DNA of 64,000 nt from assembly GCA_021787665.1 (NCBI GenBank), contig JAJYLN010000004.1, forward strand, positions 1 to 64,000, given 5' to 3'. Below the pieces are notes generated by a model. That model saw only the letters and a program-made list of their open reading frames with translations, did no database searches and was not told where the DNA came from. A program made the translations under genes and the position numbers. Of the stretch, positions 16,653 through 24,718 are shown piece by piece. Each line of letters begins with the position of its first letter. The first letter of the stretch is position 1. This DNA is from a bacterium. GTDB lineage: Bacteria > JAMCPX01.

Positions 16653-16676
16653 TCGGATGCTGGTTACAGGCATCAA

Positions 16677-17090
16677 CTAATAATTTTGCGTCAATCCGTA
16701 GACCGTCAACTGGACCGATGTGTCTTTATCACTTTTATTCTTTAACATAAGAGTAACGCTACCTGCTGTCTTGACCGGCAGGGAAGCGGACAGCAGGAAT
16801 TCTTTCTTATGATATAGGTAGTTGTAGTAAGGCAATATGCCCGTGGTTTCCGCTGAATCAAACGTCTTCATAGTGCTGGTTTTGTAATACAACACGACCT
16901 GTTGCTGGTCCACATCGCACTCGATCTTTATCTTCGTGTATCCTTTCCCTCCGACGTTGACCGGAAAGGACCTCTCCTTGGTTGCAGCAATAGACCCGCT
17001 ATACTGAAACAGCGTGTCGAGCTCCTGCGTATGGCCGCTGCCAACAGCCATCAACACGAGCAGGCATGTCCATGCAAGCACCTTCTTCAT
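16677..17090 (-). CDS. Small secreted protein of unknown function
   Basis: A 137-residue protein starting at ATG 17090 (MKKVLAWTCLLVLMAVGSG) with a clear signal peptide ending near GHTQ. The mature part is about 115 residues of alternating hydrophobic and polar residues, predicting a small beta-sandwich, with no cysteine except one near residue 50 and no motif that I recognise. It lies between the cus operon and nonaheme lipoprotein B on the same strand. The track ORF starts 69 codons too early, in sequence that shows no coding character and no ribosome-binding site. Function unknown; a periplasmic accessory of the neighbouring metal or cytochrome genes is only a guess. Confidence 0.7.
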   Translation of the reverse strand: MKKVLAWTCLLVLMAVGSGHTQELDTLFQYSGSIAATKERSFPVNVGGKGYTKIKIECDVDQQQVVLYYKTSTMKTFDSAETTGILPYYNYLYHKKEFLLSASLPVKTAGSVTLMLKNKSDKDTSVQLTVYGLTQNY

Positions 17091-17305
17091 GATATTGTAC
17101 TCAGGTCCGTTCTCCCTAAAAAGATAACCATGTTTTGTGCAAAGTCCAAGCTGGCCGGAATGGACGGGCGCCCCCTGCGACCTGGCACCTTGGCGATAGA
17201 CGTCCGCTGGAAACCCAAGCCCGCCATTTGTCTCAAGCACGCGCCTTGAAGGAGTACGCTGGAGAAAGCCTCGTATGAAGTGGGGCAATTCCCACAACAG
17301 TCGTA

Positions 17306-17336
17306 GGGGATGGCGGCGCTGTGCACCGCCATCCCC
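17306..17336. terminator. Strong hairpin after nonaheme lipoprotein B
   Basis: GGGGATGGCGG and CCGCCATCCCC form a perfect 11-bp stem with a 9-base loop, 18 bases after the stop codon of the cytochrome gene. No T run follows on the minus strand. The stem is strong enough to end or stabilise the transcript. The 215 bases between it and the secreted protein gene show no gene and no riboswitch that I can recognise. Confidence 0.55.
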
Positions 17337-17354
17337 AAAATCATGTCTTTCTCG

Positions 17355-20009
17355 TTACGGCAATTGACCCAACGTATTGTCGAGTATAGTCAGTACATAG
17401 GTCGGGTTGTGGATACCGAGGCTGCCATCGCCGTTGACGAGCGCGTAGTTCCAACCTGACTCTACAATCGTCGTTGTTATCGGGTTGGCTGCATCGTTTA
17501 TCCAGAAAATAGGACCCGGCGTCCCGGTCGTTGCCGTTATCGCGCCGAGGGCAGCTGCCGGATAGGACACGCCGTTGTTGTCTATCAACAGGTAGCCCTG
17601 CTGCCCGTGCACCTCTGTAAACACGGCAGAGGTTATAGAGGCGCCTGTGACCTGCTGATTGCCGGCCCATACCGTATAGCTCCCTCCGCTTGCCGACATC
17701 GAGAAGCTGATAGCAGCGGCGACCTCGCCCCCAAGCTTTGTCTCGAGCTGGCTCAGCAGGCCGGCGACCTCCGTCTGCAGGCCGTCGCCTGTTACGCCAA
17801 CCCCATGGCAATTCTCGCATATCGAGCCTTTGTCCTGCGGATTGATCGTCCATACATGCATTGCTGAGCCATTCGGATTGTACGTCATGTGGCAGGTCAC
17901 ACAGGTATCGGCTATGTTCGCATGCTTGGACACATAGATTGTCGCGGTCCCTGTGATGCCGGTGAAGTAGGAGTTCTGCCCCATCAGGACGTCCGTCTGG
18001 GATGGTGTATGCGGTGCAACGTAAGGCGAGCCGTACGCGGTAAGCGACACCGAGTCGTTGTGCAGATTATTTCTGGTGTTGTGACACTGCATGCATACCG
18101 CACCTGCCCCCACAGACTGGACCGTAAAGCCTGCAGCGACCATGGTCGTGTCGTATACCCTCAACTGGTCAGGATTGGTCGCATCGTGCGGGTCGTGGCA
18201 CGCCTGGCACGTTTGCGGCTGAACCTGTGAGACGGTAAGGCCGAGCGCCGCAAGCTGGGCCGTACTCATAGTCCCAAAGCCCAGCACGTTCGTCGCGCCG
18301 GTAATCCCATGCGCCACGACCTGATCGACGTATGAGCCGAACCCCTGTGCAGAGTGGCACCTGCCGCAGTGTGCCGCGTTCGTACCCATGCCCTGTATAG
18401 TTCCTTCGCTCATGGAAAGCTGGAGATTTGCATGCGGAGAGCTCACCCAGTCGGGTCCCTGGCCGTCATGACACTGATAGCAGACGCCGGACCTCCAGTT
18501 CACCCTCTCGAGCAGATCCTGCGGAGAGCTGCCGTGTGCATAAGAATGGCTCGGCCCGTGACAGTTCTCGCACTGGATATTGGCGAGCGCCGAGACGGTT
18601 GGATACTGCGCTTCCATGTTCGTCCAGTTCGTTGTCTGGAGCACATTCGGGAACGCCCACCCGAAGGCCTTCATCTCATCGTTGAACCCGTTGTTACTCG
18701 AAGGCGCACCCTGGTCATAGCCGAGCGTATGACAGCTCAGGCATACCTCGTTCGTGACCTGGTCAAGGGGCATGCTATCGAAAGGAGGCGCATCGATGGG
18801 CTCATACCCGTTCGGCCCTAAGGTCCCGTCCCCAAATACTCCGCTGATCCCCCGGGTAAACATAGACGCATGGGCCGTCTGCGACCACGGCGCAAAGTTC
18901 CCGGTCAGACTCCCGTCGTGACATCCGACACAGTTGCTGTACCCCCCCGCCACTGGCTGCCCCACGCCGTCCCACGTCCCGGCCACAATTGTAAAGGTAT
19001 CCCCGGAGGTCGTCTCGGTCACATCGTATACGCCGTACACATCCGGGGTAAACATTACCACCATCGTCGGCGGCGTCGACGCGACGGTCGAGAGCACGGC
19101 ACTCGAGCCCGATGGCCTCCCCAGCACCACGTGCGGCGTGGCCTCCACGAAGTTCAGATACACCGGAACCCCGATCGCCACATTCTGGATGCCCGACTGT
19201 TTGCTCGCAGACCGTACCATGATCGAAGAGGACGCCTGTGCGCCTGCCGGGTTCGTTACATACAGAATCAGCCTGTACAGCCCGACCTCATACGGGGCTA
19301 TCGGTACGATGCCGTCCCTTTGCACCTCGGGCGTGAGCTGTGTCAGGATCGGGTCTGTCGTGAAGGTAACCGACGCCGTATTCGCTCCGGCTATCTGCGT
19401 CTCCACGGGGTATGTCCCGCTTCCGTACTGCGGGTACGACTGCACGGTCCAGGTGTAGGTGAGTGCAGATACTGGATAGTTCGGGTCACTCACATTCGCG
19501 GTCACCTGCACCGTCGCCCCATAGCCGACGTTATATATACCGGTATCGAGGCTATCCACATAATAGCTGCCCGGCCATGTAATGAGGGACGAGGACACCG
19601 GTGAGGCCGTTAAAGACAATAGCGTCGTCGCTGTCACGCCCGCAACAACCGATATGAAGCCCGATGTCAACTGACTGTACCCGGACGCGCTTACGATCAC
19701 CTCGTACGGGCCTATCGGTATGTTCGTGAAGGTAAAATCGCCGTTTGTATCGGTCGATACATTCGATGTAACCGCCGGGTTCAATGCTACCGTAGCACCT
19801 ACGATAGGGCTCTGCGTAGCGCTGTTTACAACAGTACCGGACAGGCTGCTGGTACTGATGCCAGACGCACCATTCGTGCCATTGGTACCATTGGTGCCGT
19901 TGATACCGTCCGTGCCATTGCTCCCGTTCTTCCCGCTGCTACACCCGACGACCATAACTAAGGCGAGTGCGAAGAAACTTAAAAATTTAACGAACCTTTT
20001 TATACCCAT
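17355..20009 (-). CDS. Nonaheme c-type cytochrome lipoprotein B
   Basis: An 884-residue paralogue of lipoprotein A. The signal peptide ends in VMVVGC (lipobox). A collagen-like Gly-X-X run (GTDGINGTNGTNGTNG) follows, then a carboxypeptidase-regulatory-like domain (STDTNGDFTFTNIPIGPYEV) and a long beta-rich region. Nine CxxCH motifs are present: CVGCH, CLSCH, CENCH, CYQCH, CGRCH, CQACH, CMQCH, CVTCH and CENCH. A surface electron-transfer role is inferred from the lipid anchor and hemes. The start is ATG 20009 with GGAGG ten bases upstream; the track start at 20066 lies in the promoter. A sigma-54 element and tandem upstream sites precede it. Confidence 0.93.
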   Translation of the reverse strand: MGIKRFVKFLSFFALALVMVVGCSSGKNGSNGTDGINGTNGTNGTNGASGISTSSLSGTVVNSATQSPIVGATVALNPAVTSNVSTDTNGDFTFTNIPIGPYEVIVSASGYSQLTSGFISVVAGVTATTLLSLTASPVSSSLITWPGSYYVDSLDTGIYNVGYGATVQVTANVSDPNYPVSALTYTWTVQSYPQYGSGTYPVETQIAGANTASVTFTTDPILTQLTPEVQRDGIVPIAPYEVGLYRLILYVTNPAGAQASSSIMVRSASKQSGIQNVAIGVPVYLNFVEATPHVVLGRPSGSSAVLSTVASTPPTMVVMFTPDVYGVYDVTETTSGDTFTIVAGTWDGVGQPVAGGYSNCVGCHDGSLTGNFAPWSQTAHASMFTRGISGVFGDGTLGPNGYEPIDAPPFDSMPLDQVTNEVCLSCHTLGYDQGAPSSNNGFNDEMKAFGWAFPNVLQTTNWTNMEAQYPTVSALANIQCENCHGPSHSYAHGSSPQDLLERVNWRSGVCYQCHDGQGPDWVSSPHANLQLSMSEGTIQGMGTNAAHCGRCHSAQGFGSYVDQVVAHGITGATNVLGFGTMSTAQLAALGLTVSQVQPQTCQACHDPHDATNPDQLRVYDTTMVAAGFTVQSVGAGAVCMQCHNTRNNLHNDSVSLTAYGSPYVAPHTPSQTDVLMGQNSYFTGITGTATIYVSKHANIADTCVTCHMTYNPNGSAMHVWTINPQDKGSICENCHGVGVTGDGLQTEVAGLLSQLETKLGGEVAAAISFSMSASGGSYTVWAGNQQVTGASITSAVFTEVHGQQGYLLIDNNGVSYPAAALGAITATTGTPGPIFWINDAANPITTTIVESGWNYALVNGDGSLGIHNPTYVLTILDNTLGQLP

Positions 20010-20054
20010 AAGCCCTTTTCCTCCTTTACCATTTATTGTCGAGAAACGAGAGCT

Positions 20055-20070
20055 GGCAATTTTCATACCA
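20055..20070 (-). promoter_or_regulatory. Sigma-54 promoter of nonaheme lipoprotein B
   Basis: The minus strand reads TGGTATGAAAATTGCC, with GG and GC separated by 10 bases and nine of twelve consensus positions matched. The start would be near 20044, leaving about 35 bases of leader that carry the GGAGG ribosome-binding site. Confidence 0.65.
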
Positions 20071-20171
20071 GTATCCGAGCTTATTTTGTATTTTAAAACC
20101 TATTAATTTTTATTAGGAAAACGAGCCTTTGTTTTTACGTCTTCTTCAACCAGGGGGAAAAATGACTTCCG

Positions 20172-20210
20172 TTGCGCGAAATGACACAATAGCTGGGTGA
20201 AATCACGCAA
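20172..20210. promoter_or_regulatory. Tandem dyad sites, candidate enhancer for the lipoprotein B promoter
   Basis: Two related 18-base imperfect dyads are repeated with a 21-base period: TTGCGCGAAATGACACAA (20172-20189) and CTGGGTGAAATCACGCAA (20193-20210). They agree at 13 of 18 positions and share the plan TTGyG...CrCAA around an A/T core. They lie 102-140 bases upstream of the -24 box, the typical place for an activator of sigma-54 promoters. Confidence 0.5.
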
Positions 20211-20345
20211 TGCGATCTTCTCTGTCTCGAAAAAGCGGGTCCGACCTGCACCAGGATTTCTTTTTTCCTGAAATGTACTTTTGGCGGGCATGGATTATCT
20301 TTAACTAAAGACCTCTATCTTTTAGAAAGGGAGAAGGTGTTTCCT
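20211..20345. other. Remainder of the divergent intergenic region
   Basis: Together with the promoter and dyads this makes a gap of 336 bases between the lipoprotein B gene and the thioesterase gene. A 62-codon ORF on the minus strand (20103-20291) crosses it but overlaps the dyads and has no ribosome-binding site, so I do not call it. A clear sigma-70 promoter for the thioesterase gene was not found. Confidence 0.4.
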
Positions 20346-20807
20346 ATGGAAGAAAAACGGGTAAGCGAATCGGAAATTGCATTAAGTCAGCTCATGCAGC
20401 CTGAGAACGCGAACAACCTCGGCAACATCCATGGCGGGGTACTGATGAAGCTTATAGACGAGGCGGGGGCCATGTGCGCGACGAGGCACGCGAGGGCACC
20501 GGCTGTTACGGTTGCGGTGGACTCGCTGACCTTCCTCGAGCCCGTGCACATAGGCGACCTTGTCACGTTCAGCGCGAGGCTGACCTACGTGGGACACACG
20601 TCCATGGAAACAGAGGTGATTGTCCAGGCAGAGGAGATCCTGACAGGCAGGAGGAGGATAACGAACAGGGCGTACGTCGTGTACGTGGCTCTGAGCGGCG
20701 AGGGACGTCCTGTGGCTGTCCCTCACCTGATCCTCGGGACGGACGAAGAGCGCACACGCTGGGAAGAAGGGAAAAGACGTCAGCAGGCTCGGCTCGCAAA
20801 CAGGTAA
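20346..20807 (+). CDS. Hotdog-fold acyl-CoA thioesterase
   Basis: A 153-residue enzyme of the YciA/BACH type that hydrolyses acyl-CoA to free acid and CoA. The active-site helix region is NLGNIHGGVLMKLIDEAGAM, with the asparagine/aspartate pair usual in this family, and the strand VDSLTFLEPVHIGDLVTFSA follows. Length is normal for a single hotdog domain. The track start at 20337 is a GTG; ATG at 20346 follows GGGAGAAGG and is preferred. It is divergent from the cytochrome gene and appears to stand alone. Confidence 0.92.
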   Translation: MEEKRVSESEIALSQLMQPENANNLGNIHGGVLMKLIDEAGAMCATRHARAPAVTVAVDSLTFLEPVHIGDLVTFSARLTYVGHTSMETEVIVQAEEILTGRRRITNRAYVVYVALSGEGRPVAVPHLILGTDEERTRWEEGKRRQQARLANR

Positions 20808-20884
20808 GAGACGTCGTCGGGACCCGGTTCTACAGCATGATTACTGAAGAGTGCAAGGTATCTCGCATCATAGACCGCCCTGCA

Positions 20885-20925
20885 CCTGCGGCACTCGGCT
20901 TTCCCAACAATGCACAGACCGCAGG
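20885..20925 (+). terminator. Possible terminator after the thioesterase gene
   Basis: CCTGCGG and CCGCAGG form a perfect 7-bp stem with a 27-base loop, followed by ATAACTTTTCTC. The loop is long and the distance from the stop codon is about 80 bases, so confidence is low. Confidence 0.3.
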
Positions 20926-21036
20926 ATAACTTTTCTCATGGTCTTCTTCTTTTTGAAGTTTTCTGATAATCATAAGGAGACGATAGTCCGCGGCAATAAA
21001 GAACCAAGGACGTGTTCTTTTTGCCGGACCGACCTA

Positions 21037-21065
21037 TTGCCATAGCACCCAAAATGCGCTTTATT
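21037..21065 (+). promoter_or_regulatory. Candidate sigma-70 promoter of tRNA-Arg
   Basis: TTGCCA and TTTATT are separated by 17 bases, and the predicted start falls about eight bases before the tRNA 5' end. Both hexamers deviate from consensus. Confidence 0.35.
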
Positions 21066-21079
21066 GGGACTATACTGCT

Positions 21080-21156
21080 GTGCCTGTAGCTCAGGTGGAT
21101 AGAGCAACAGCCTTCTAAGCTGTGGGTCGCGCGTTCGAATCGCGCCAGGCACACCA
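21080..21156 (+). tRNA. tRNA-Arg (anticodon TCT)
   Basis: A 77-base cloverleaf including an encoded CCA. The acceptor stem is GTGCCTG/CAGGCAC with discriminator A, the D-arm has AGCTCAGGTGGATAGAGC, and the anticodon stem ACAGC/GCTGT encloses CTTCTAA, giving anticodon TCT. The T-arm is CGCGCGTTCGAATCGCGC. It decodes AGA and is a standard single-copy type. Confidence 0.95.
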
Positions 21157-21237
21157 TGCTTTGATAGAGAAGAGGGGCTGGGGTGCAAAGAAAACTATAC
21201 CATCGCCGACGGTCCGCCATATCTTCAACGCGCTCTT

Positions 21238-21264
21238 TATAGGACCATACTTCTGCGTCCTATA
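21238..21264. terminator. Hairpin between tRNA-Arg and the large lipoprotein gene
   Basis: TATAGGAC and GTCCTATA form a perfect 8-bp stem with an 11-base loop, in the convergent gap between the tRNA gene and the minus-strand lipoprotein gene. No T run follows. The rest of this 235-base gap shows nothing that I can name. Confidence 0.35.
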
Positions 21265-21391
21265 GAAGATGGGCAACGCATAGGCCGTAGCCTGAGAGTA
21301 TCCGCTGTCCCCCTCTCATATCCCGGTCGTCAGCATCGCAGCGGCCCTGAGCGTGGCGACGGAGAGCGCCGATGAGACCTGCAACTCTCCT

Positions 21392-24300
21392 TTAGAGTGT
21401 TACCCCAAGGCTGCTGGTACTGCCGCTCAACAAATTGACCAGCATATCGACGATGGCAACGTATTGGTTCATCAGCGGGTTCGTCATACCGGTCGTCGCA
21501 TAACTTATGGTACCACATGGTGCGCTACCGTTCGCGACGGTGCCGAGCATCTGGCTGAACTTGTTACCCCAGTTGAACTTTCCTACCGTGAGAAGTCCTC
21601 CGAAGCTCGGGTCAGGGAAGAACAGGTAGCTGTCGTTCGGCAGTGCGATGACAAGGCTAAACATCCCGGGCTGGCCGATCAAGGCGCCCGGCAGGGTGAA
21701 CACAAAAGGCTCGGGTGTATCGACCTGCTGGCTGTTCGGCCAGAAATGGTACCGCGGGAAGAAGGGAGTCCCCACCGGGAGATCGAGCGGGGCCAACAGT
21801 GCGCTGAGCGGTGAGAGGGCTATGGGCGTCAATTGGCCGTTCATGCCCACGTACATCAGGTCCTCGAAATTCCCGTCCCACCCGTCATAGACGCTGTCCT
21901 TTTCTCCGCAAGTAGTGTCGGAGAAATATTGGGGAGCTGCCGGCAGGGGCCACGGCAGCGGATTCGTTGCAAGGTCCCTGCACGGTACGTTGTTCCCGTA
22001 CGGGTCCGGATCGTTCGTCGGATCATAGCCAAGCTCGAGATTGTCGGCAACCCTGTCTGTCCCGGTGTCGCTATATGCCGTGATCGCCTGGCCGGACCAG
22101 TCGAGCGCCGTGGTCGCCATGGTAAAGGAGGGGAATGCCTGCTCTTCGTCAGCCTGGCTTATAAAATCGCCCGCATTATGGTACCTGCCGTCACCATAGA
22201 TATTGATAAAACAGGGTGCATTGGACGCCGTGGCATCGCATACAGCGGTACCTGCATGCCATTGGTGATCGCCGCTGTCCTGATACCATTCGCCCCCATA
22301 CGACTTCGATGTCGGGTCACCGGTACAACCATCGCACGTGCCGTTCACCAGACTCGCTGTCGATGTCCAGTATCCAGCGCCGCCGTTCTCCGTACCCGGC
22401 ACATGCACAAAACCGTCCGCAAAAGGCTCCGGTGCCACGTCGGCGTCCGTACCAACGAGCGGAGAATTTGCCTGATAATAAAGGGGTGCCAGTGACTTGA
22501 GATCGCCCGGCGGGTTGCTAAAGAACGCCCCCAGGTCGATGGACGGAAGTGTCGGCAATACCGTATACGCACCGCCGGGAGAATCCAATGCGATGGCCAA
22601 TGCAGGCACCAGTGCGCTCAGGCTGTTGTGCGGACTCATGTGGATCATCGGGACCAGCCTCCGGACCAGGCCTGATACGGCCAGTGCGATGTCCAAAGGG
22701 TGCTGACCATTGGAATCTGTTATGCTTGCATTGAGTTCGTCCCCCATCGTCTTGAAATCGCTCAGGTAGATAAGCTTTGATATCGGGGGGATGGCCCGAA
22801 GATTTATGGGCCCGAGCGGCATACCATTGCCCGGCAAGGATAGTCCCTGCACAAACACGAGCTTGCTTATAAGCTGGCCTGCTTCTTTTTGATTGAGGCC
22901 CTTTAGCAGGGTCCCAACGAGCTGGAGCTCCGGATTCGAGGCGAGACTTGGGCTGATAGCCGGCAAGAGCTTCACGACGATAACGACCAGCTGTCCCAGT
23001 ATGTCCGAGCCCCAGGGCTCTCCTGCATCGTAATGTCCGTTGTCCTCCTCGCCCGCAGGGTTGTAGGTCGGGTCATACACATCCGCCTTGGGATCCGGCC
23101 CTCTGTATCCGTGTTCAAGCTGGTCCGGCGTATTGTCCGTTCCCCAGTCATAGAACGGCTTTTCTGAGCCGTACATGCCGCTGCCGGATGCCATGGTAGG
23201 CGGAGTGCCGGAGAGCTCGCTCGGTATTTCTCCCGCAACGAGGTAGGGAAGGTTCGGCGGGAATGCATCGAACATCTTCGGGTCGGGGTCGCAGCTCGGA
23301 TTATAGCCGGTCTCCTGATAGTCAAAAAGCCCGTCGTACCCGGTGTCCTGAGGTCCGAGCAGTGCTGATACCCCTGTCATACCCATGACAGCGGTATTCC
23401 TCGCTTCCCAGGAAGGATACCCACCAGGTCCGGTGCCATTGTCCTCCCCTGCCTCACGTATATGGTCGTTCTCCGTGCAGTTACTGGTACCGGTACACCT
23501 ATATTGGCCCGTCGAGCCCCACGGATTCGAGTAGCGTTGCTCGTCGTCCTGCGCCGGGTCAAGATTGTACTGGGAGATCGTTGTTGTAAAACCGGGGAAT
23601 TGTGAGCGCGGTATGGACCACGAAGGCACGGTAAGCGTCATTGCCAATCCCCCAAGCGACAATGATACTGCATTCGTGGGGATGCACTCGGGCCTCCAGT
23701 CGGGGCACGTACCGTTGTCATAGTAGTTCATGAACACATGGTTCGAATTGTCACCAGTCCTTGCCATGATAACGACCATGCTGTTCGAGAAGGCCTTCGC
23801 TGCATCGGCAAGCAGGGCCTGTGCGTCGGCAAGGGTCTGTGCTCCATTCTGTGCGAGTGTGCCGAAATTGGGGTCGAGCAGGGGGTTCTGCACGGTGCAG
23901 CCTGTCTCGGTCAACCCTATGATGGTATTGGCAAGCACGTTGAGCACACCGTTATAGGCGAACAGTAGTTTGAGGCCGCCCTGAAGCCCCTCGAACATGC
24001 TCAAAAGGAGATCCACCTCTCCGAGGTCGTATGCGCCGGACATGTCCAGTCCCAGACTCTGGCCTTTCATAGAGCTTGAAAGGAGCCCCATGTCGCTCAA
24101 TATCACGAGCTCCGCGCTGTTTATGGTAAAGGTAAAGCCGCTGAACTGCGTAACGGCCTTCAGGTTGGTCACGATGGGAGAGAGCATGTTGTCTATGACC
24201 GGACCGAGGAGGTTTTGATAGGGGCTAAGATCTATGGGCTGGCACGAGGAAGTCGCTGCCCCTCCCGTCAGCGAGCTGAGCATATTGGAGCCTATCAACC

Positions 24301-24589
24301 CGGAAATGGTCGAAAGGTCGTTCCATATGCCTATCATCGCAAGACCGAAGTTGGCGTGCGACGCGACAAACGAATAGTGCTGATCGTTCTGGTGTATGTT
24401 GTTCAACGCATCCGAGTATAACGACTGCGCCTGCGCCCTTGACCCTCCGTCATCCAGGCCGCCGTTGATGATTATACTGTCCGCGTTCAGAGTGTTTTTA
24501 TACGGATCTATCTTGCTCGTGGAGCATTGAGATAATGAAAGACCCAGTAAGGCGAATACAATAGCCAGTAAAAGATTCTTTCTCCTCAT
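21392..24589 (-). CDS. Large lipoprotein with acidic, possibly calcium-binding repeats
   Basis: A 1065-residue protein that I cannot assign to a family with certainty. The signal peptide ends in LGLSLSQC, a lipobox. The middle and C-terminal parts contain related acidic repeats: DTGYDGLFDYQETGYNP, WGTDNTPDQLEHGYRGPDP and DTGTDRVADNLELGYDP, each followed by a Pro/Asp-rich segment, plus looser copies such as IYGDGRYHNAGDF. The pattern D-x-G-x-D...E-x-GY-x-P resembles thrombospondin-type-3 calcium-binding repeats. Several cysteines (CPDWRPEC, CDGC) may form disulfides. The track start is a TTG; ATG at 24589 has GGAGG six bases upstream and is preferred. An outer-membrane anchored, exported structural or adhesive role is inference. 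Confidence 0.88.
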   Translation of the reverse strand: MRRKNLLLAIVFALLGLSLSQCSTSKIDPYKNTLNADSIIINGGLDDGGSRAQAQSLYSDALNNIHQNDQHYSFVASHANFGLAMIGIWNDLSTISGLIGSNMLSSLTGGAATSSCQPIDLSPYQNLLGPVIDNMLSPIVTNLKAVTQFSGFTFTINSAELVILSDMGLLSSSMKGQSLGLDMSGAYDLGEVDLLLSMFEGLQGGLKLLFAYNGVLNVLANTIIGLTETGCTVQNPLLDPNFGTLAQNGAQTLADAQALLADAAKAFSNSMVVIMARTGDNSNHVFMNYYDNGTCPDWRPECIPTNAVSLSLGGLAMTLTVPSWSIPRSQFPGFTTTISQYNLDPAQDDEQRYSNPWGSTGQYRCTGTSNCTENDHIREAGEDNGTGPGGYPSWEARNTAVMGMTGVSALLGPQDTGYDGLFDYQETGYNPSCDPDPKMFDAFPPNLPYLVAGEIPSELSGTPPTMASGSGMYGSEKPFYDWGTDNTPDQLEHGYRGPDPKADVYDPTYNPAGEEDNGHYDAGEPWGSDILGQLVVIVVKLLPAISPSLASNPELQLVGTLLKGLNQKEAGQLISKLVFVQGLSLPGNGMPLGPINLRAIPPISKLIYLSDFKTMGDELNASITDSNGQHPLDIALAVSGLVRRLVPMIHMSPHNSLSALVPALAIALDSPGGAYTVLPTLPSIDLGAFFSNPPGDLKSLAPLYYQANSPLVGTDADVAPEPFADGFVHVPGTENGGAGYWTSTASLVNGTCDGCTGDPTSKSYGGEWYQDSGDHQWHAGTAVCDATASNAPCFINIYGDGRYHNAGDFISQADEEQAFPSFTMATTALDWSGQAITAYSDTGTDRVADNLELGYDPTNDPDPYGNNVPCRDLATNPLPWPLPAAPQYFSDTTCGEKDSVYDGWDGNFEDLMYVGMNGQLTPIALSPLSALLAPLDLPVGTPFFPRYHFWPNSQQVDTPEPFVFTLPGALIGQPGMFSLVIALPNDSYLFFPDPSFGGLLTVGKFNWGNKFSQMLGTVANGSAPCGTISYATTGMTNPLMNQYVAIVDMLVNLLSGSTSSLGVTL

Positions 24590-24611
24590 CAACCACCTCC
24601 ATTATATTGGG

Positions 24612-24640
24612 GTCATAGTTGAATTCATCCGCATAGTCAA
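24612..24640 (-). promoter_or_regulatory. Sigma-70 promoter of the large lipoprotein gene
   Basis: The minus strand has TTGACT, a 17-base spacer and TATGAC. The start would be near 24605 and give a 15-base leader containing GGAGG. It is back to back with the promoter of the substrate-binding protein gene. Confidence 0.6.
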
Positions 24641-24682
24641 GTTTTTAATGAAAACGCAGCAGCGAATATCCCCGCGACATTA

Positions 24683-24711
24683 TTGACAAACCGTGAGGAT
24701 TATGGTACGAT
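24683..24711 (+). promoter_or_regulatory. Sigma-70 promoter predicting a leaderless mRNA
   Basis: TTGACA and TACGAT are separated by exactly 17 bases. Only seven bases lie between the -10 box and the ATG at 24719, so transcription is expected to begin at or next to the start codon. No Shine-Dalgarno sequence is present. The track start at 24683 would fall inside the -35 box. Confidence 0.65.
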
Positions 24712-24718
24712 GGCAGCG

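Noticed and set aside
17091-17305. Possible riboswitch (c-di-GMP type) in front of the secreted protein gene
   Set aside because: I looked for the conserved AGGGCAAACC and GGGACGCAAAGCC blocks on both strands and did not find them; only GC-rich sequence without a clear fold remains.
20103-20291. 62-codon minus-strand ORF upstream of nonaheme lipoprotein B
   Set aside because: It overlaps the tandem dyads, has no ribosome-binding site and no recognisable motif; promoter DNA explains the region better.
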